64,000 nt of DNA from Caldilineaceae bacterium (GTDB lineage Bacteria; Chloroflexota; Anaerolineae; Caldilineales; Caldilineaceae): positions 7,186 to 71,185 of the forward strand of contig JALHQH010000060.1 in assembly GCA_022842065.1 (NCBI GenBank). The letters run 5' to 3'. Below the pieces are notes generated by a model, which did not search any database, was not told the origin of the DNA, and saw only the letters and a list, made by a program, of their open reading frames with translations. The position numbers were made by a program, and so were the translations under genes. This document shows, in pieces, positions 45,674-56,040 of the stretch. Numbering within the stretch: position 1 is the stretch's first letter; each line of letters opens with the position of its first letter.

Positions 45674-45793
45674 GTGAAAGGACCTGTTGCCCCACAAGGC
45701 ACGATTGCACTGTTATTACTTTTCATTTTGCTGACTGCCGCTTTATGGTTTAATACCTTCTTTATCGTTGTCTCCAGAGGAGTTACCGAATGA
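45674..45793 (+). CDS. Cytochrome ba3 oxidase subunit IIa-like micropeptide
   Basis: A 39-residue single-helix protein: [19 protein letters not shown] then a helix continuing to [14 protein letters not shown]. This matches the size, topology and Lys-Gly/Pro-Gly lead of subunit IIa of ba3 oxidases, a 34-residue helix that replaces the first helix of subunit II. The start is a GTG with AGGAG 7 nt upstream. The frame continues upstream only into the SCO gene. Its stop overlaps the coxB start as ATGA, which is strong evidence for translation. It is the sort of gene that automatic calling usually misses or extends. Confidence 0.82.
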   Translation: MKGPVAPQGTIALLLLFILLTAALWFNTFFIVVSRGVTE

Positions 45794-46374
45794 GTGATCA
45801 TAACAGCCATGATCATAGCGTTGAAGAGCAGGCCGACTTGGCACAAAGTAATCTCCCCTCGCTCCACATCGATCGCTACGAGGCGATTTGGATCCGAATT
45901 AGCTTGATCACGTCAACGATCTTTGTGATTGCGATTGCCGTGGCCGGTTTTGCCTGGGGGATTCAGGTGCCTGGCGTCTACCAACGGATCGATCCAGCAA
46001 CCTTGACTGATCCGAGTAGCCCGTTTGCCAATCCAGGCCTACGCGAATTGGCACCGGGCAAATACGAGGCATACATGACTGCACAGGTCTGGAGCTTTAC
46101 ACCAAGTGAGTTGCGCATTCCTGTCGGCTCTGAAGTCACCTTTTATGTAACAGCGCGCGATGTCATCCATGGTTTCAAAATCGCTGAGACCAATATCAAC
46201 ATGATGATCCTGCCCGGTCAGGTCTCTACGCTCAAAGCCACCTTTACCAAAGCGGGCACCTACAATTTATTCTGTCACGAATATTGTGGCGCGGGTGGAC
46301 CAACGATTGGGCACCACACCATGTATGGACAGATCATTGTCGAAGAGGCCGAGGCCGCCGTCGCCACCAAGTAG
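45790..46374 (+). CDS. coxB: Cytochrome c oxidase subunit II, ba3 type (CuA)
   Basis: A 194-residue subunit with a single N-terminal membrane helix (about 35-57), a hallmark of ba3/B-type oxidases. The cupredoxin domain has its first CuA ligand at His127 (DVIHGF). The CuA loop has Cys162, Glu164, Cys166, His175 and Met178. Between Cys166 and the His there are eight residues (GAGGPTIG) where the standard loop has three, a 5-residue insertion. The N-terminus is His-rich ([10 protein letters not shown]). The gene overlaps the IIa micropeptide by 4 bp and is followed by subunit I. Confidence 0.93.
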   Translation: MSDHNSHDHSVEEQADLAQSNLPSLHIDRYEAIWIRISLITSTIFVIAIAVAGFAWGIQVPGVYQRIDPATLTDPSSPFANPGLRELAPGKYEAYMTAQVWSFTPSELRIPVGSEVTFYVTARDVIHGFKIAETNINMMILPGQVSTLKATFTKAGTYNLFCHEYCGAGGPTIGHHTMYGQIIVEEAEAAVATK

Positions 46375-46445
46375 ACAGTAGCGGATCAGCTATCACCTGT
46401 CGGCGCTCGTCCCTAACCTAATACCGAAATATTCAGGAGCACACT

Positions 46446-48152
46446 ATGTCCGTCCAGGCTATGCCCGTTGGAGGCATCCAAGCAGTGATTACACCGGTCC
46501 CACTGACCGAGAAAGATATAAAGGTTGTTGATAACCTGACTGGCTGGAACATTGGTTTTGGCATTGGGGCATTGACCCTAGGCTTATTTTTAGGGGTTTT
46601 GCAGGGGTTGGAACATGCTGGGATCAATCTTTACTCTTATATCGAACCAGTAATTAAGAGTTATTATCAGGGGCTCTCCATCCATGGCGTTCTCAATGCC
46701 TTGGTGTGGACCACCTTTTTTATCTGTGGCTTTTTTACCTTTTCCACCGTTCATAGCCTCAAACGGCCACTACGCTATCCATGGGTCAACTACCTGGCGC
46801 TAGTACTGATGGTGATTGGCCTGCTGTTGGCTGCCGGCCCCTTGCTGCTCAACATGGCAACGGTCCTCTACACCTTCTATCCGCCATTGATGGCACACTG
46901 GACCTACTATCTGGGCTTAACCCTTTTTGTCGTCGGTTCGTGGGTAGTGGGCTATGGCCTTTACTTCACCTACTGGGCCTGGCGTCGGGAAAATCCCGGC
47001 GTGCGTACCCCCTTCATTGCCTTGGCGGCGTTGATTACGATGGTGCTCTGGCAGATCTGCACCCTGGGCGTCGCCGCCGAGATTCTCTTCATGTTGCTAC
47101 CCTGGTCGTTGGGTTGGATTGCCGGTGTCGACCCGCTGTTGGGGCGCACGCTCTTCTGGTTCTTTGGCCATCCGCTAGTCTACTTCTGGTTGCTGCCGGC
47201 CTATGCTTCATGGTACGGCATGTTGCCCAAACAGACCGGTGGTAAGATGTTTAGCGAACCACTCGCCCGCCTGGTCTTCTGGCTCTTCTTGCTCTTTTCC
47301 ACACCGGTCGGTTTTCACCATCAATATACTGACCCAGGTATTCCCGTGGGCTGGAAATTCCTGCACACGGTGCTCACTTTTGGTGTTGGCTTCCCCAGTC
47401 TGCTGACGGCGTTCACCGTCGTCGCATCATTGGAACTGGGGGCGCGAGCTCGTGGCGGCAAGGGCTACTTCCGTTGGATCACCAAACTAAACTGGGGTGA
47501 TGCCTCTTACACTGCCCAAAATCTGGCGATGATTCTCTTTGTCTTTGGCGGTATCGGCGGCATGATCAATGCTTCTTACAATCTGAACCTGGCCGTTCAT
47601 AACACCACTTGGATCCCAGGCCATTTTCACCTGACTGTCGGCTCGGCATCAACCTTAACCTTTTTCGGCATTCTCTATTGGCTGGTGCCAAGGCTGACCG
47701 GGCGCAAGCTGCTCTCCAATGCGTTAGCTTTGGGACAGGCATGGACCTGGTTCTTTGGCATGCTGTTGATGGGCAATGCCTATCACACCTTAGGGTTGGT
47801 CTTTAGTGCCCCACGCCGCACCATGTTGGGCGAAGCCCCTTACAAGGTTGCTGGTTGGGACCCAATGTTGCTCGAGTCGGTGATAGGGATTGGCCTGCTC
47901 TTTATCAGCGCTACCCTCTTCTTCCTAGTGATCTTTGGCACGGCACTCAACCCGCGCAAGCTTGACAAGCCGATCGAGATGCCAGTTGCCGAGCCGCTTG
48001 ACCCGAAGCCGGCCCCCGCTTGGTTGGATAGTTGGTGGCCATGGCTTAATGGGGCCATTGCATTGATTATCCTCTCCTATGGGCCGATGATCTATCAGTT
48101 GGTCCGTGATGCGGAAATGATTATCCCCGGCTACCAGGTCTGGCCCCGCTGA
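46446..48152 (+). CDS. coxA: Cytochrome c oxidase subunit I, ba3 type
   Basis: A 568-residue heme-copper oxidase core with about 13 membrane helices. Key residues are the low-spin heme His in YYQGLSIHGVLNALVW, the CuB His and cross-linked Tyr in FWFFGHPLVYFWLLPAY, the His pair in GFHHQYTDP, and the two heme His in TWIPGHFHLTVG. The GHPLVYFW form and the absence of the D-channel signature fit the B-family (ba3), a high-affinity O2 reductase. AGGAG is 6 nt before the ATG. No separate subunit III gene follows; the operon ends at a strong terminator. Confidence 0.95.
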   Translation: MSVQAMPVGGIQAVITPVPLTEKDIKVVDNLTGWNIGFGIGALTLGLFLGVLQGLEHAGINLYSYIEPVIKSYYQGLSIHGVLNALVWTTFFICGFFTFSTVHSLKRPLRYPWVNYLALVLMVIGLLLAAGPLLLNMATVLYTFYPPLMAHWTYYLGLTLFVVGSWVVGYGLYFTYWAWRRENPGVRTPFIALAALITMVLWQICTLGVAAEILFMLLPWSLGWIAGVDPLLGRTLFWFFGHPLVYFWLLPAYASWYGMLPKQTGGKMFSEPLARLVFWLFLLFSTPVGFHHQYTDPGIPVGWKFLHTVLTFGVGFPSLLTAFTVVASLELGARARGGKGYFRWITKLNWGDASYTAQNLAMILFVFGGIGGMINASYNLNLAVHNTTWIPGHFHLTVGSASTLTFFGILYWLVPRLTGRKLLSNALALGQAWTWFFGMLLMGNAYHTLGLVFSAPRRTMLGEAPYKVAGWDPMLLESVIGIGLLFISATLFFLVIFGTALNPRKLDKPIEMPVAEPLDPKPAPAWLDSWWPWLNGAIALIILSYGPMIYQLVRDAEMIIPGYQVWPR

Positions 48153-48173
48153 GAAGCTTGATAAAACCATCGG

Positions 48174-48217
48174 TATAAAGAAGGGCGTCCTCACGGTTGA
48201 GGACGCCCTTCTTTATA
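48174..48217 (+). terminator. Terminator of the oxidase operon
   Basis: A perfect 19-bp stem, TATAAAGAAGGGCGTCCTC with its complement, and a 6-base loop. It separates the oxidase operon from the small-RNA array. Confidence 0.9.
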
Positions 48218-48226
48218 TAATCGACA

Positions 48227-48305
48227 ATTGTGCAATCCTTCACGTAATCGCCATCACTCTTTGTGCAACGCGTCTAATGTAGTCGCAGCCCTGTAGTGCT
48301 ATACT
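48227..48305 (+). promoter_or_regulatory. Upstream box and extended -10 of small RNA 1
   Basis: Two TTGTGCAA boxes (48228-48235 and 48261-48268) are spaced 33 bp apart, three helical turns. The extended -10 TGC-TATACT has its hexamer at 48300-48305. No -35 match is present, so activation through the boxes is plausible. Confidence 0.6.
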
Positions 48306-48311
48306 ATAGCT

Positions 48312-48430
48312 ACAGCAATAAATGTCGATCTGGGGAGCTCGATATGCTGTAACCCTTCTCTACCTCCTTTGGTTCTCTATGGTTTCTCCTTGGTTGGGAA
48401 AAGGCCGCTACTCACCGTAGCGGCCTTTTC
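48312..48430 (+). ncRNA. Predicted small RNA, copy 1, with anti-Shine-Dalgarno sequence
   Basis: About 119 nt. The 5' end folds by ACAGCA (48312-48317) with TGCTGT (48345-48350), enclosing a smaller stem with a GGGG loop. A single-stranded CU-rich stretch follows, containing ACCTCCTTT (48362-48370), identical to the 3' tail of typical 16S rRNA and complementary to ribosome-binding sites. It ends with AAAAGGCCGCTA/TAGCGGCCTTTT, an intrinsic terminator. It matches no RNA family I know. Expected function: pairing with AGGAGG sites of mRNAs. Confidence 0.72.
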
Positions 48431-48466
48431 TATTTCTAGCCCCCGTGTCACATGCTATTTCGGGTG

Positions 48467-48545
48467 ATTGTGCAATTCTTCACGTAATCGCCATCACTCT
48501 TTGTGCAAAGCCGCTAATGCGCTGGCCGCCACCCGCTGCTATACT
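48467..48545 (+). promoter_or_regulatory. Upstream box and extended -10 of small RNA 2
   Basis: Same layout as copy 1: TTGTGCAA boxes 33 bp apart and TGC-TATACT with its hexamer at 48540-48545. The intervening GC-rich segment differs from copy 1. Confidence 0.6.
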
Positions 48546-48551
48546 ATAGAC

Positions 48552-48670
48552 ACAGCAATAAATGTCGATCTGGGGAGCTCGATATGCTGTAACCCTTCTC
48601 TACCTCCTTTGGTTCTCTATGGTTCTTCCTTGATTGGAAAAAGGCCGCTACTCACCGTAGCGGCCTTTTT
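48552..48670 (+). ncRNA. Predicted small RNA, copy 2
   Basis: The 5' hairpin and CU-rich stretch are identical to copy 1, with ACCTCCTTT at 48602-48610. The linker before the terminator differs by a few bases. The terminator stem is perfect and ends in five T. Confidence 0.72.
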
Positions 48671-48706
48671 CATTTCTATCCGTTGTATCACACGCTATTT
48701 TTGGTG

Positions 48707-48785
48707 ATTGTGCAATTCTTCACGTAATCGCCATCACTCTTTGTGCAAAGCCGCTAATGCGCTGGCCGCCACCCGCTGCTATACT
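48707..48785 (+). promoter_or_regulatory. Upstream box and extended -10 of small RNA 3
   Basis: Identical to the region before copy 2 through the -10 hexamer (48780-48785). Confidence 0.6.
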
Positions 48786-48791
48786 ATAGGC

Positions 48792-48910
48792 ACAGCAATA
48801 AATGTCGATCTGGGGAGCTCGATATGCTGTAACCCTTCTCTACCTCCTTTGGTTCTCTATGGTTCTTCCTTGATTGGGAAAAGGTCGCTACTCACCGTAG
48901 CGGCCTTTTC
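48792..48910 (+). ncRNA. Predicted small RNA, copy 3
   Basis: The conserved hairpin and ACCTCCTTT (48842-48850) are present. One terminator base changes from C to T (AAGGTCGC), but the partner is G, so a wobble pair keeps the stem. This is mild evidence that the structure is under selection. Confidence 0.72.
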
Positions 48911-48939
48911 CATTTTACTGGGCCAATCACAATTGTTGC

Positions 48940-50112
48940 TCAGGCTTGAGATCGCCACAGCAAGGAAACCACAAATTCCTGCTCCTGTAGATAAAGATCC
49001 GGCTCACGTCCTGTCGCGGCCTTGACGGCTTGGATGGTTCGATAAATACCACTGCCGATCCCCGTTACCAATCCTAAACGGCTAAACAATGTGTAGAGAA
49101 TCGGGTTACGCATCACATGGGCGGCACCAAGCCTAATGGCGGCAATGGTGACGGAGTTAGGCAAAACACCAGGGGTGCGGATCTCAACCCGATCATCAAA
49201 GATAAAGACCCGAACCGGCGCAGAAATGGTATAATCCCGGTGCGCCAATGCATTGACCAGCACTTCGCGCAATGCCACTTCCGGCAATTCGGGCCGCTGC
49301 TCTGGCGCAAAACCTTCAATTGTATGGGCAACTGGTAGGTGGATACGCAAAAAACGGTCTGTATCTGCCACAATCTCTGGCAGTGTCCCTTCAATGCGTT
49401 TAACATCGGTTGGTGACTGCGCTAAATCTGTACCAGGCAAACGGGCAGCCATGAGGTGGGCATGGGGCAAAAAGCGTTGCGGTTCTATCCCAAAAAAGAG
49501 AATCGCAGCCACATTCGGCCGCAAAGTGGCACCATCAGCCCGTACCAAACCTAAATTTTGCAGCAGTGTCTCATAAGGAATCGAAAAATCGCGCAACGAT
49601 TGTTGATAAGTCTGCTGCAAAAAATGATCAAAGCGTTGACGATCCAGATCATCAATCGTGGCGCGTGCGACCAACATCTCGTCATAATAGAGTGTTTCGG
49701 TTGCCTGGAAGAGACGGAGTAACTCCTGACGTGAGGCACGCCGTTTGCCGGAAGCAGTCCGCACAAAATAATCCCCCTGGTTCGTGCGGTAGGGGCGCAG
49801 ATCGCCGTTAGGAACACTGACCACTACCACTGGCTGCCCGCCTGTGATCGCCACGACTTGCTGGGTAATAGTCAACGGTGGTTCACAATTCTGGTAAGCA
49901 ATATTGTCCAACCATTGCATGATCCGATCTGCATCGGGAACACCAACCAGTTGTCGATCTCTATCAACGCCGAGAATCAGTTGCCCACCGTCCGTGTTGG
50001 CAAAGGCCGTGAGCGTTTCAGCACAGCTACTGGCATTAATCGGCCAAGCTTTAAACGCAGTATGCAGATCTTCCCAATGCTGGATACGTTCACGCAAAGT
50101 AGCTTGATCCAT
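48940..50112 (-). CDS. AlbA_2 (Schlafen-like) DNA-binding protein with GHKL-like C-terminal domain
   Basis: A 390-residue protein. Residues about 15-125 form the AlbA_2/divergent AAA_4 domain (ETLTAFANTDGGQLILGV and the conserved PYRTNQGDYFVRTASGKRRAS). The C-terminal half has the HATPase_c_4 pattern ELPEVALREVLVNALAHRDY and VEIRTPGVLPNSVT, once annotated as RecG-like. Such proteins are widespread putative transcriptional regulators, and some act in phage defence. The canonical N-terminal E-x-K is reduced here (HTAFKAWP). The start lies 2 bp after the ftsK stop with GGAG inside ftsK, so the two are translationally linked. Confidence 0.82.
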   Translation of the reverse strand: MDQATLRERIQHWEDLHTAFKAWPINASSCAETLTAFANTDGGQLILGVDRDRQLVGVPDADRIMQWLDNIAYQNCEPPLTITQQVVAITGGQPVVVVSVPNGDLRPYRTNQGDYFVRTASGKRRASRQELLRLFQATETLYYDEMLVARATIDDLDRQRFDHFLQQTYQQSLRDFSIPYETLLQNLGLVRADGATLRPNVAAILFFGIEPQRFLPHAHLMAARLPGTDLAQSPTDVKRIEGTLPEIVADTDRFLRIHLPVAHTIEGFAPEQRPELPEVALREVLVNALAHRDYTISAPVRVFIFDDRVEIRTPGVLPNSVTIAAIRLGAAHVMRNPILYTLFSRLGLVTGIGSGIYRTIQAVKAATGREPDLYLQEQEFVVSLLWRSQA

Positions 50113-50114
50113 TT

Positions 50115-52499
<2,385 letters not shown>

Positions 52500-52604
52500 G
52501 GTAATATTTCTAGCCGTTAACGGCTGCTGGCTGCGCGAGGAATTTGGATTAGCAATGGCACAACGTTGTCGAGCACTTGGGGGTACAGCCAATAAGGCGC
52601 GTTA

Positions 52605-54629
52605 CTACTGTTCGCTGTTAGATAGGGTGCCACCATTGGTCGTCCCGCCAGTGAGCAGCACGGTAGCGGGACCACGTCCTTCTAATTCTACCCCATTCTC
52701 TTGCTCCATCTCGGTGAGCACGCGAGCAACATGGCCAATGGCAACGCGTTGTTTACGATAGAGGTCACTCTCACTCATAGCCAGCCGGTCGGCGATCTCA
52801 CGCACTTTCCGCCCTTCGATAAAACGCATTTCCAGAATATTGTAGAGTAACCATTCGGGTGCGCTCAGGTTTGGTTTCCCATCCGGGCGCAATTTTTCAA
52901 TCGCGCTGCCCAGGACCAGGCGTAACGCCTTGGTGGGATCACCATCGGCATGATCAAGGCTATCCCCCACAATACGCAGCCGCACAAGGGGACTCAACGT
53001 TAGCTTTGGGCCACCCCAGTAGTGACTTAGCGCATCCTTAACCCATGATTCAAACTCGGGGCTGTGGATCGGGCTGGGATCAAGGAGCGTCTGCATCGGC
53101 GTGGTATCGCTCTCCTGACCGCTGTAGGGGGCCAGGCTGCGCCACTGTTGAATACGATCAATCTCTGGAATAATCCGGCGCAGGGAAACAAAGACCCCTT
53201 GTTGCAACTTACGGTCAGCCAATGCGCTGGTCAAACGCCCCAACATCTGCGTCAGGATCCGCAACTCTTCCTGCCCCAGCAAGGGAGTTTCCGTGCGCGC
53301 TTTGACCCCAAGAATACCCAGCACACGGGTGGTGCGATCGCCATTGCTACCGATTGTTTCGACCAGCGGCCAGAGCCAGAAGCCCTCATGCGAGATCGGC
53401 TGCAAGAGGCGATCCTGCTTGAGCGCCAGGTTGAGGGCTTCACTCCAATCGACAATGGTGGTAATTTTGTCGCGCACCTTGTCCGGCCCGACCGTGGCCT
53501 CCAGGATCAGATCCGGGCCAACTACTGCCGCCACAAAGCCGGCCGGCACGCGCAGTAGTTCGCAGAGGGCGCTGAGATTATTCTCCAAAAACTGGCGTAG
53601 ATCGCTGGTTGTCAACAGCCGGCGATCCAGTTCGCGCAGCCAGGCGATTTCGTTGCGATCTTCGCGGTAGACGAGCCAGTCAACCCAGGTTTTGGTGACA
53701 CTGAGCACAAGCTGGCTAGAGATAATCACGCCCGTAATCACGCTAAACAGAACAATATCACGCGGCAAGCCGAGAATGCGTTCAACCGTCGGCAAGGTCT
53801 GCACCGCCAGAATCACGACAATCGCCACCGCCGGCCCGCGCATAAAAAAGCGGATTAAGCGATAGCGGACCACGCGATCCGGCGTCAGCACGCCAAAGTA
53901 TGCGACGGTATAACTCATGACCACCAATAAAGCGGCCACCCCCAGATTAATGAGAATAGAAGCACCCAGCACTAGCGGTGCCCACTGACGGCCGTCACCA
54001 AATCTGCTCAACAGAATTAAATAGGGAAATGCGCCAATGCCTGGGGCCAGAAAGCCGAAGAGCAGATAGTTCATCCGTTGGCGGCTGCTCTCGGTCAAGC
54101 AGCGGCTGCGCGCCTTCCAGACATTACGCAGCGAGAGCAACATCGCCAGCCCAAAATAGAGGACAAAAAGGCCAAAATAGGGTCCGGCCTCCAGGTAGCT
54201 GATGGGTGGCGCAAAATAGAGGCCTTCGACCAACTGCCCATTCCATAGCCCATCAATGGCACTGCCGACCCCCAACAGAAAAACAAGGACAGCCAGCCAG
54301 CGCCGCCGCCCAATCCGGTAATTTGTCGTCGTGAGGACCGCCAGCGAGAAGAGGTAGTAAGCAATCGGCAAGAGCGCAATCCCCAACCACTGGAAGCGCA
54401 ACCAGCGCTCGGCCGACTCCCTGGTAATAATCCGGTCCAAGGCGACATCGCTGGCATAGACGACCATGACACAGCCGAGCATGAGGGCAAAAGTACGTGC
54501 CACCCCATTGCGAAAGTTGTATGTAAAGGTATAACCGAGCAGCGAAAAGGCCAGAATTACAACGATGGAGGAAACGGCAACGTTAATAAAGGTCAGCAGA
54601 TGCGCCGGTGTAAATGTTGATTCAACCAT
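52605..54629 (-). CDS. Membrane sensor fused to GAF-like and HTH regions; putative one-component regulator
   Basis: A 674-residue protein with an unusual layout. About eight hydrophobic helices (residues ~8-320) resemble the 7TM sensor halves of some histidine kinases. A GAF-like segment follows (about 345-490: LREFLENNLSALCELLRVPAGFVAAVVG-style start). The C-terminus has no kinase domain but contains PEWLLYNILEMRFIEGRKVREIADRLAMSESDLYRKQRVAIGHVARVL, a helix-turn-helix like sigma region 4 or LuxR. It may bind DNA from the membrane. An upstream in-frame stretch encodes repeat DNA (YRCTDVPMYRFTD), so the Met after it is chosen. ftsK follows downstream. Confidence 0.7.
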   Translation of the reverse strand: MVESTFTPAHLLTFINVAVSSIVVILAFSLLGYTFTYNFRNGVARTFALMLGCVMVVYASDVALDRIITRESAERWLRFQWLGIALLPIAYYLFSLAVLTTTNYRIGRRRWLAVLVFLLGVGSAIDGLWNGQLVEGLYFAPPISYLEAGPYFGLFVLYFGLAMLLSLRNVWKARSRCLTESSRQRMNYLLFGFLAPGIGAFPYLILLSRFGDGRQWAPLVLGASILINLGVAALLVVMSYTVAYFGVLTPDRVVRYRLIRFFMRGPAVAIVVILAVQTLPTVERILGLPRDIVLFSVITGVIISSQLVLSVTKTWVDWLVYREDRNEIAWLRELDRRLLTTSDLRQFLENNLSALCELLRVPAGFVAAVVGPDLILEATVGPDKVRDKITTIVDWSEALNLALKQDRLLQPISHEGFWLWPLVETIGSNGDRTTRVLGILGVKARTETPLLGQEELRILTQMLGRLTSALADRKLQQGVFVSLRRIIPEIDRIQQWRSLAPYSGQESDTTPMQTLLDPSPIHSPEFESWVKDALSHYWGGPKLTLSPLVRLRIVGDSLDHADGDPTKALRLVLGSAIEKLRPDGKPNLSAPEWLLYNILEMRFIEGRKVREIADRLAMSESDLYRKQRVAIGHVARVLTEMEQENGVELEGRGPATVLLTGGTTNGGTLSNSEQ

Positions 54630-54651
54630 AACGTAATGTAATTTATATTTA

Positions 54652-54804
54652 GGGGTAGGTAAATCGGTAAATCGGTACATCGGTACATCGGTACATCGGT
54701 ACATCGGTAACCGTATTTATCTACTTAATCTACTAACTTACTGATTTACTTATCTACTGATTTACTGATTTACTTATCTACCGATTTACCGATTTACCTA
54801 CCCC
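54652..54804. repeat. Long inverted repeat of TAAATCGG words with 8-bp tandem core
   Basis: Perfect 26-bp arms (54652-54677 and 54779-54804) enclose four or more tandem CGGTACAT units (from 54674) and a long ACTTACTGATTTACT-type stretch complementary to the arm words. The right arm includes the last codons and stop of the gene at 54798-55607. Confidence 0.9.
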
Positions 54805-55607
54805 ACCCATTCAATTGTTTCATCGATCACAACCCACATGTTGCGGCGCTTCTGTAAGCGCAGACAAAAGCCACCCCCAACCGTAGGGGTGCGCCGAATA
54901 TGTAGCTTCACTTCGGCATCGGTCACGGTTTGAAATTCGATTGGCTCCATCTCAATCACTGGTCCTTGGGGCGGCGCGATAGGCTCGTCGGGCATCAGCC
55001 AACGCACATTGCCCACAAAACCCAGGCTGCCTTCTACTTCGGCAGGATGGCTACGAATGCGTAACTCAGGCGGGTGACCATTAGCGTTGGGCTCCAAGTG
55101 CCGGAGTGCCCCCAGTTTGTGGACCAGCACCGTGCGCCGAATACGCAAGGTATCAGGCTCCTGCCGATCGGCACTGCGGTAGTAGCGGGCCAGGGCGTAG
55201 ACAGGACCAAAAGCATTCTGCTGGCTTAAAAGCTGTAAGAGATCCTCACGAATGCCGCTCCAGCGGTAGCGCCACTCTTTGGTCTGAATCTGATCGCCAT
55301 AGTCCAGCAATTCCAAGGTGGCTTCTGCCCCGATCCGGCTGATGATCGCCACCGGTGAGAGCCGCCCCGGATCTTGCTTCAAACGCGCCAATAAAAGGTC
55401 CGGCGTCCACTCCACATCATCGGCATGTAGAAAGAAACGCCGAGTACTCAGGCTGAAATAGATCCCAACGCCAATCGCCAGCACCAGCAAGATCACCAGG
55501 GTCCACGCCACCGGATCCATTGCGCCGGCCAGGCGCTCCAAAGAAGGGAATTCCCCCCACTGCCACTCTTCAAAAAAGCTTTGTAACGATTCGAAAAATT
55601 CCTGCAT
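54798..55607 (-). CDS. Membrane-anchored protein of unknown function (269 aa)
   Basis: No family recognised. Residues 1-20 are amphipathic (MQEFFESLQSFFEEWQWGEF), a transmembrane helix follows (PVAWTLVILLVLAIGVGIYF, about 32-51), and the remaining 215 residues are soluble, mixed alpha/beta, ending VIDETIEWVG. The Met at 55607 is chosen because an extended -10 at 55683-55691 would place the transcript start after the upstream alternative. The gene precedes the sensor-regulator and ftsK on the same strand, separated by the long word-repeat hairpin. The stop codon lies within that repeat. Confidence 0.6.
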   Translation of the reverse strand: MQEFFESLQSFFEEWQWGEFPSLERLAGAMDPVAWTLVILLVLAIGVGIYFSLSTRRFFLHADDVEWTPDLLLARLKQDPGRLSPVAIISRIGAEATLELLDYGDQIQTKEWRYRWSGIREDLLQLLSQQNAFGPVYALARYYRSADRQEPDTLRIRRTVLVHKLGALRHLEPNANGHPPELRIRSHPAEVEGSLGFVGNVRWLMPDEPIAPPQGPVIEMEPIEFQTVTDAEVKLHIRRTPTVGGGFCLRLQKRRNMWVVIDETIEWVG

Positions 55608-55682
55608 AGGTTCAACGATCAAAATCCGGTTTAGGCGGCGGCGTGCATAATCGAAAGCACCAGCCGAAATGACAACAGCTCT

Positions 55683-55691
55683 ATTGTACCA
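55683..55691 (-). promoter_or_regulatory. Extended -10 promoter before the 269-aa gene
   Basis: Minus-strand TGG-TACAAT, start near 55676. The rest of 55692-56040 is a divergent spacer with no gene that I can support; an AAGGAG ribosome site for the FAS1 gene lies at its right end. Confidence 0.45.
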
Positions 55692-56040
55692 TACGTTGAT
55701 GGGCAATCCCAGGTTTTTTGGGCGCGAACAAGTAGATTATGTGCGCGGTCGCAACCCTTCGCCAAAGGATATAAATGAGAATTTAATAAGAATGGAAGCT
55801 ATGCCACGCCATTGTGCCACCACCGCACATATATTGTACACACATTGCACAAGGTTTGAATAATGTATGCGCATACTTCAGACGCTAAGTGAGTGCAAGG
55901 TGACAAAGTTCTGTGCGAGCAATCACGCAGGGCGTATGGCCGAAATAGCTATCCAGTATCACATTGTCCTATCGTGTAAACATCTAGTGCAACCATCAAA
56001 GTTAGCCAGACCGTAAACGCATTACAAGGAGCAATTTACC

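Larger units (their letters stand above)
48227..48939 (+). repeat. Three tandem 240-bp repeats forming a small-RNA array
   Basis: Units begin with ATTGTGCAAT at 48227, 48467 and 48707; the third ends where the AlbA-like gene ends. The period is exactly 240 bp in both intervals. Units 2 and 3 are nearly identical, and unit 1 is more diverged. Differences fall mainly in the region between the upstream box and the -10, and after each terminator. The internal hairpin, the CU-rich stretch and the terminator are conserved, which suggests that the RNA is what is being selected. Confidence 0.9.

Noticed and set aside
48227..48939. CRISPR array
   Set aside because: Only three units of 240 bp with no short repeat/spacer alternation, and no cas genes nearby.
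48468..49025. Open frames of 79 and 105 codons running through the 240-bp repeats
   Set aside because: The repeat length is a multiple of three, so the frame persists by chance. The frame crosses promoter and terminator elements, and the Cys-rich product resembles nothing.
48940..50112. RecG helicase
   Set aside because: Old annotation habit for this family; no helicase motifs are present. It is an AlbA_2/HATPase_c_4 protein.
54630..54704. N-terminal extension of the sensor-regulator reading YRCTDVPMYRFTD
   Set aside because: It is a translation of the tandem CGGTACAT repeat, not a conserved protein segment.
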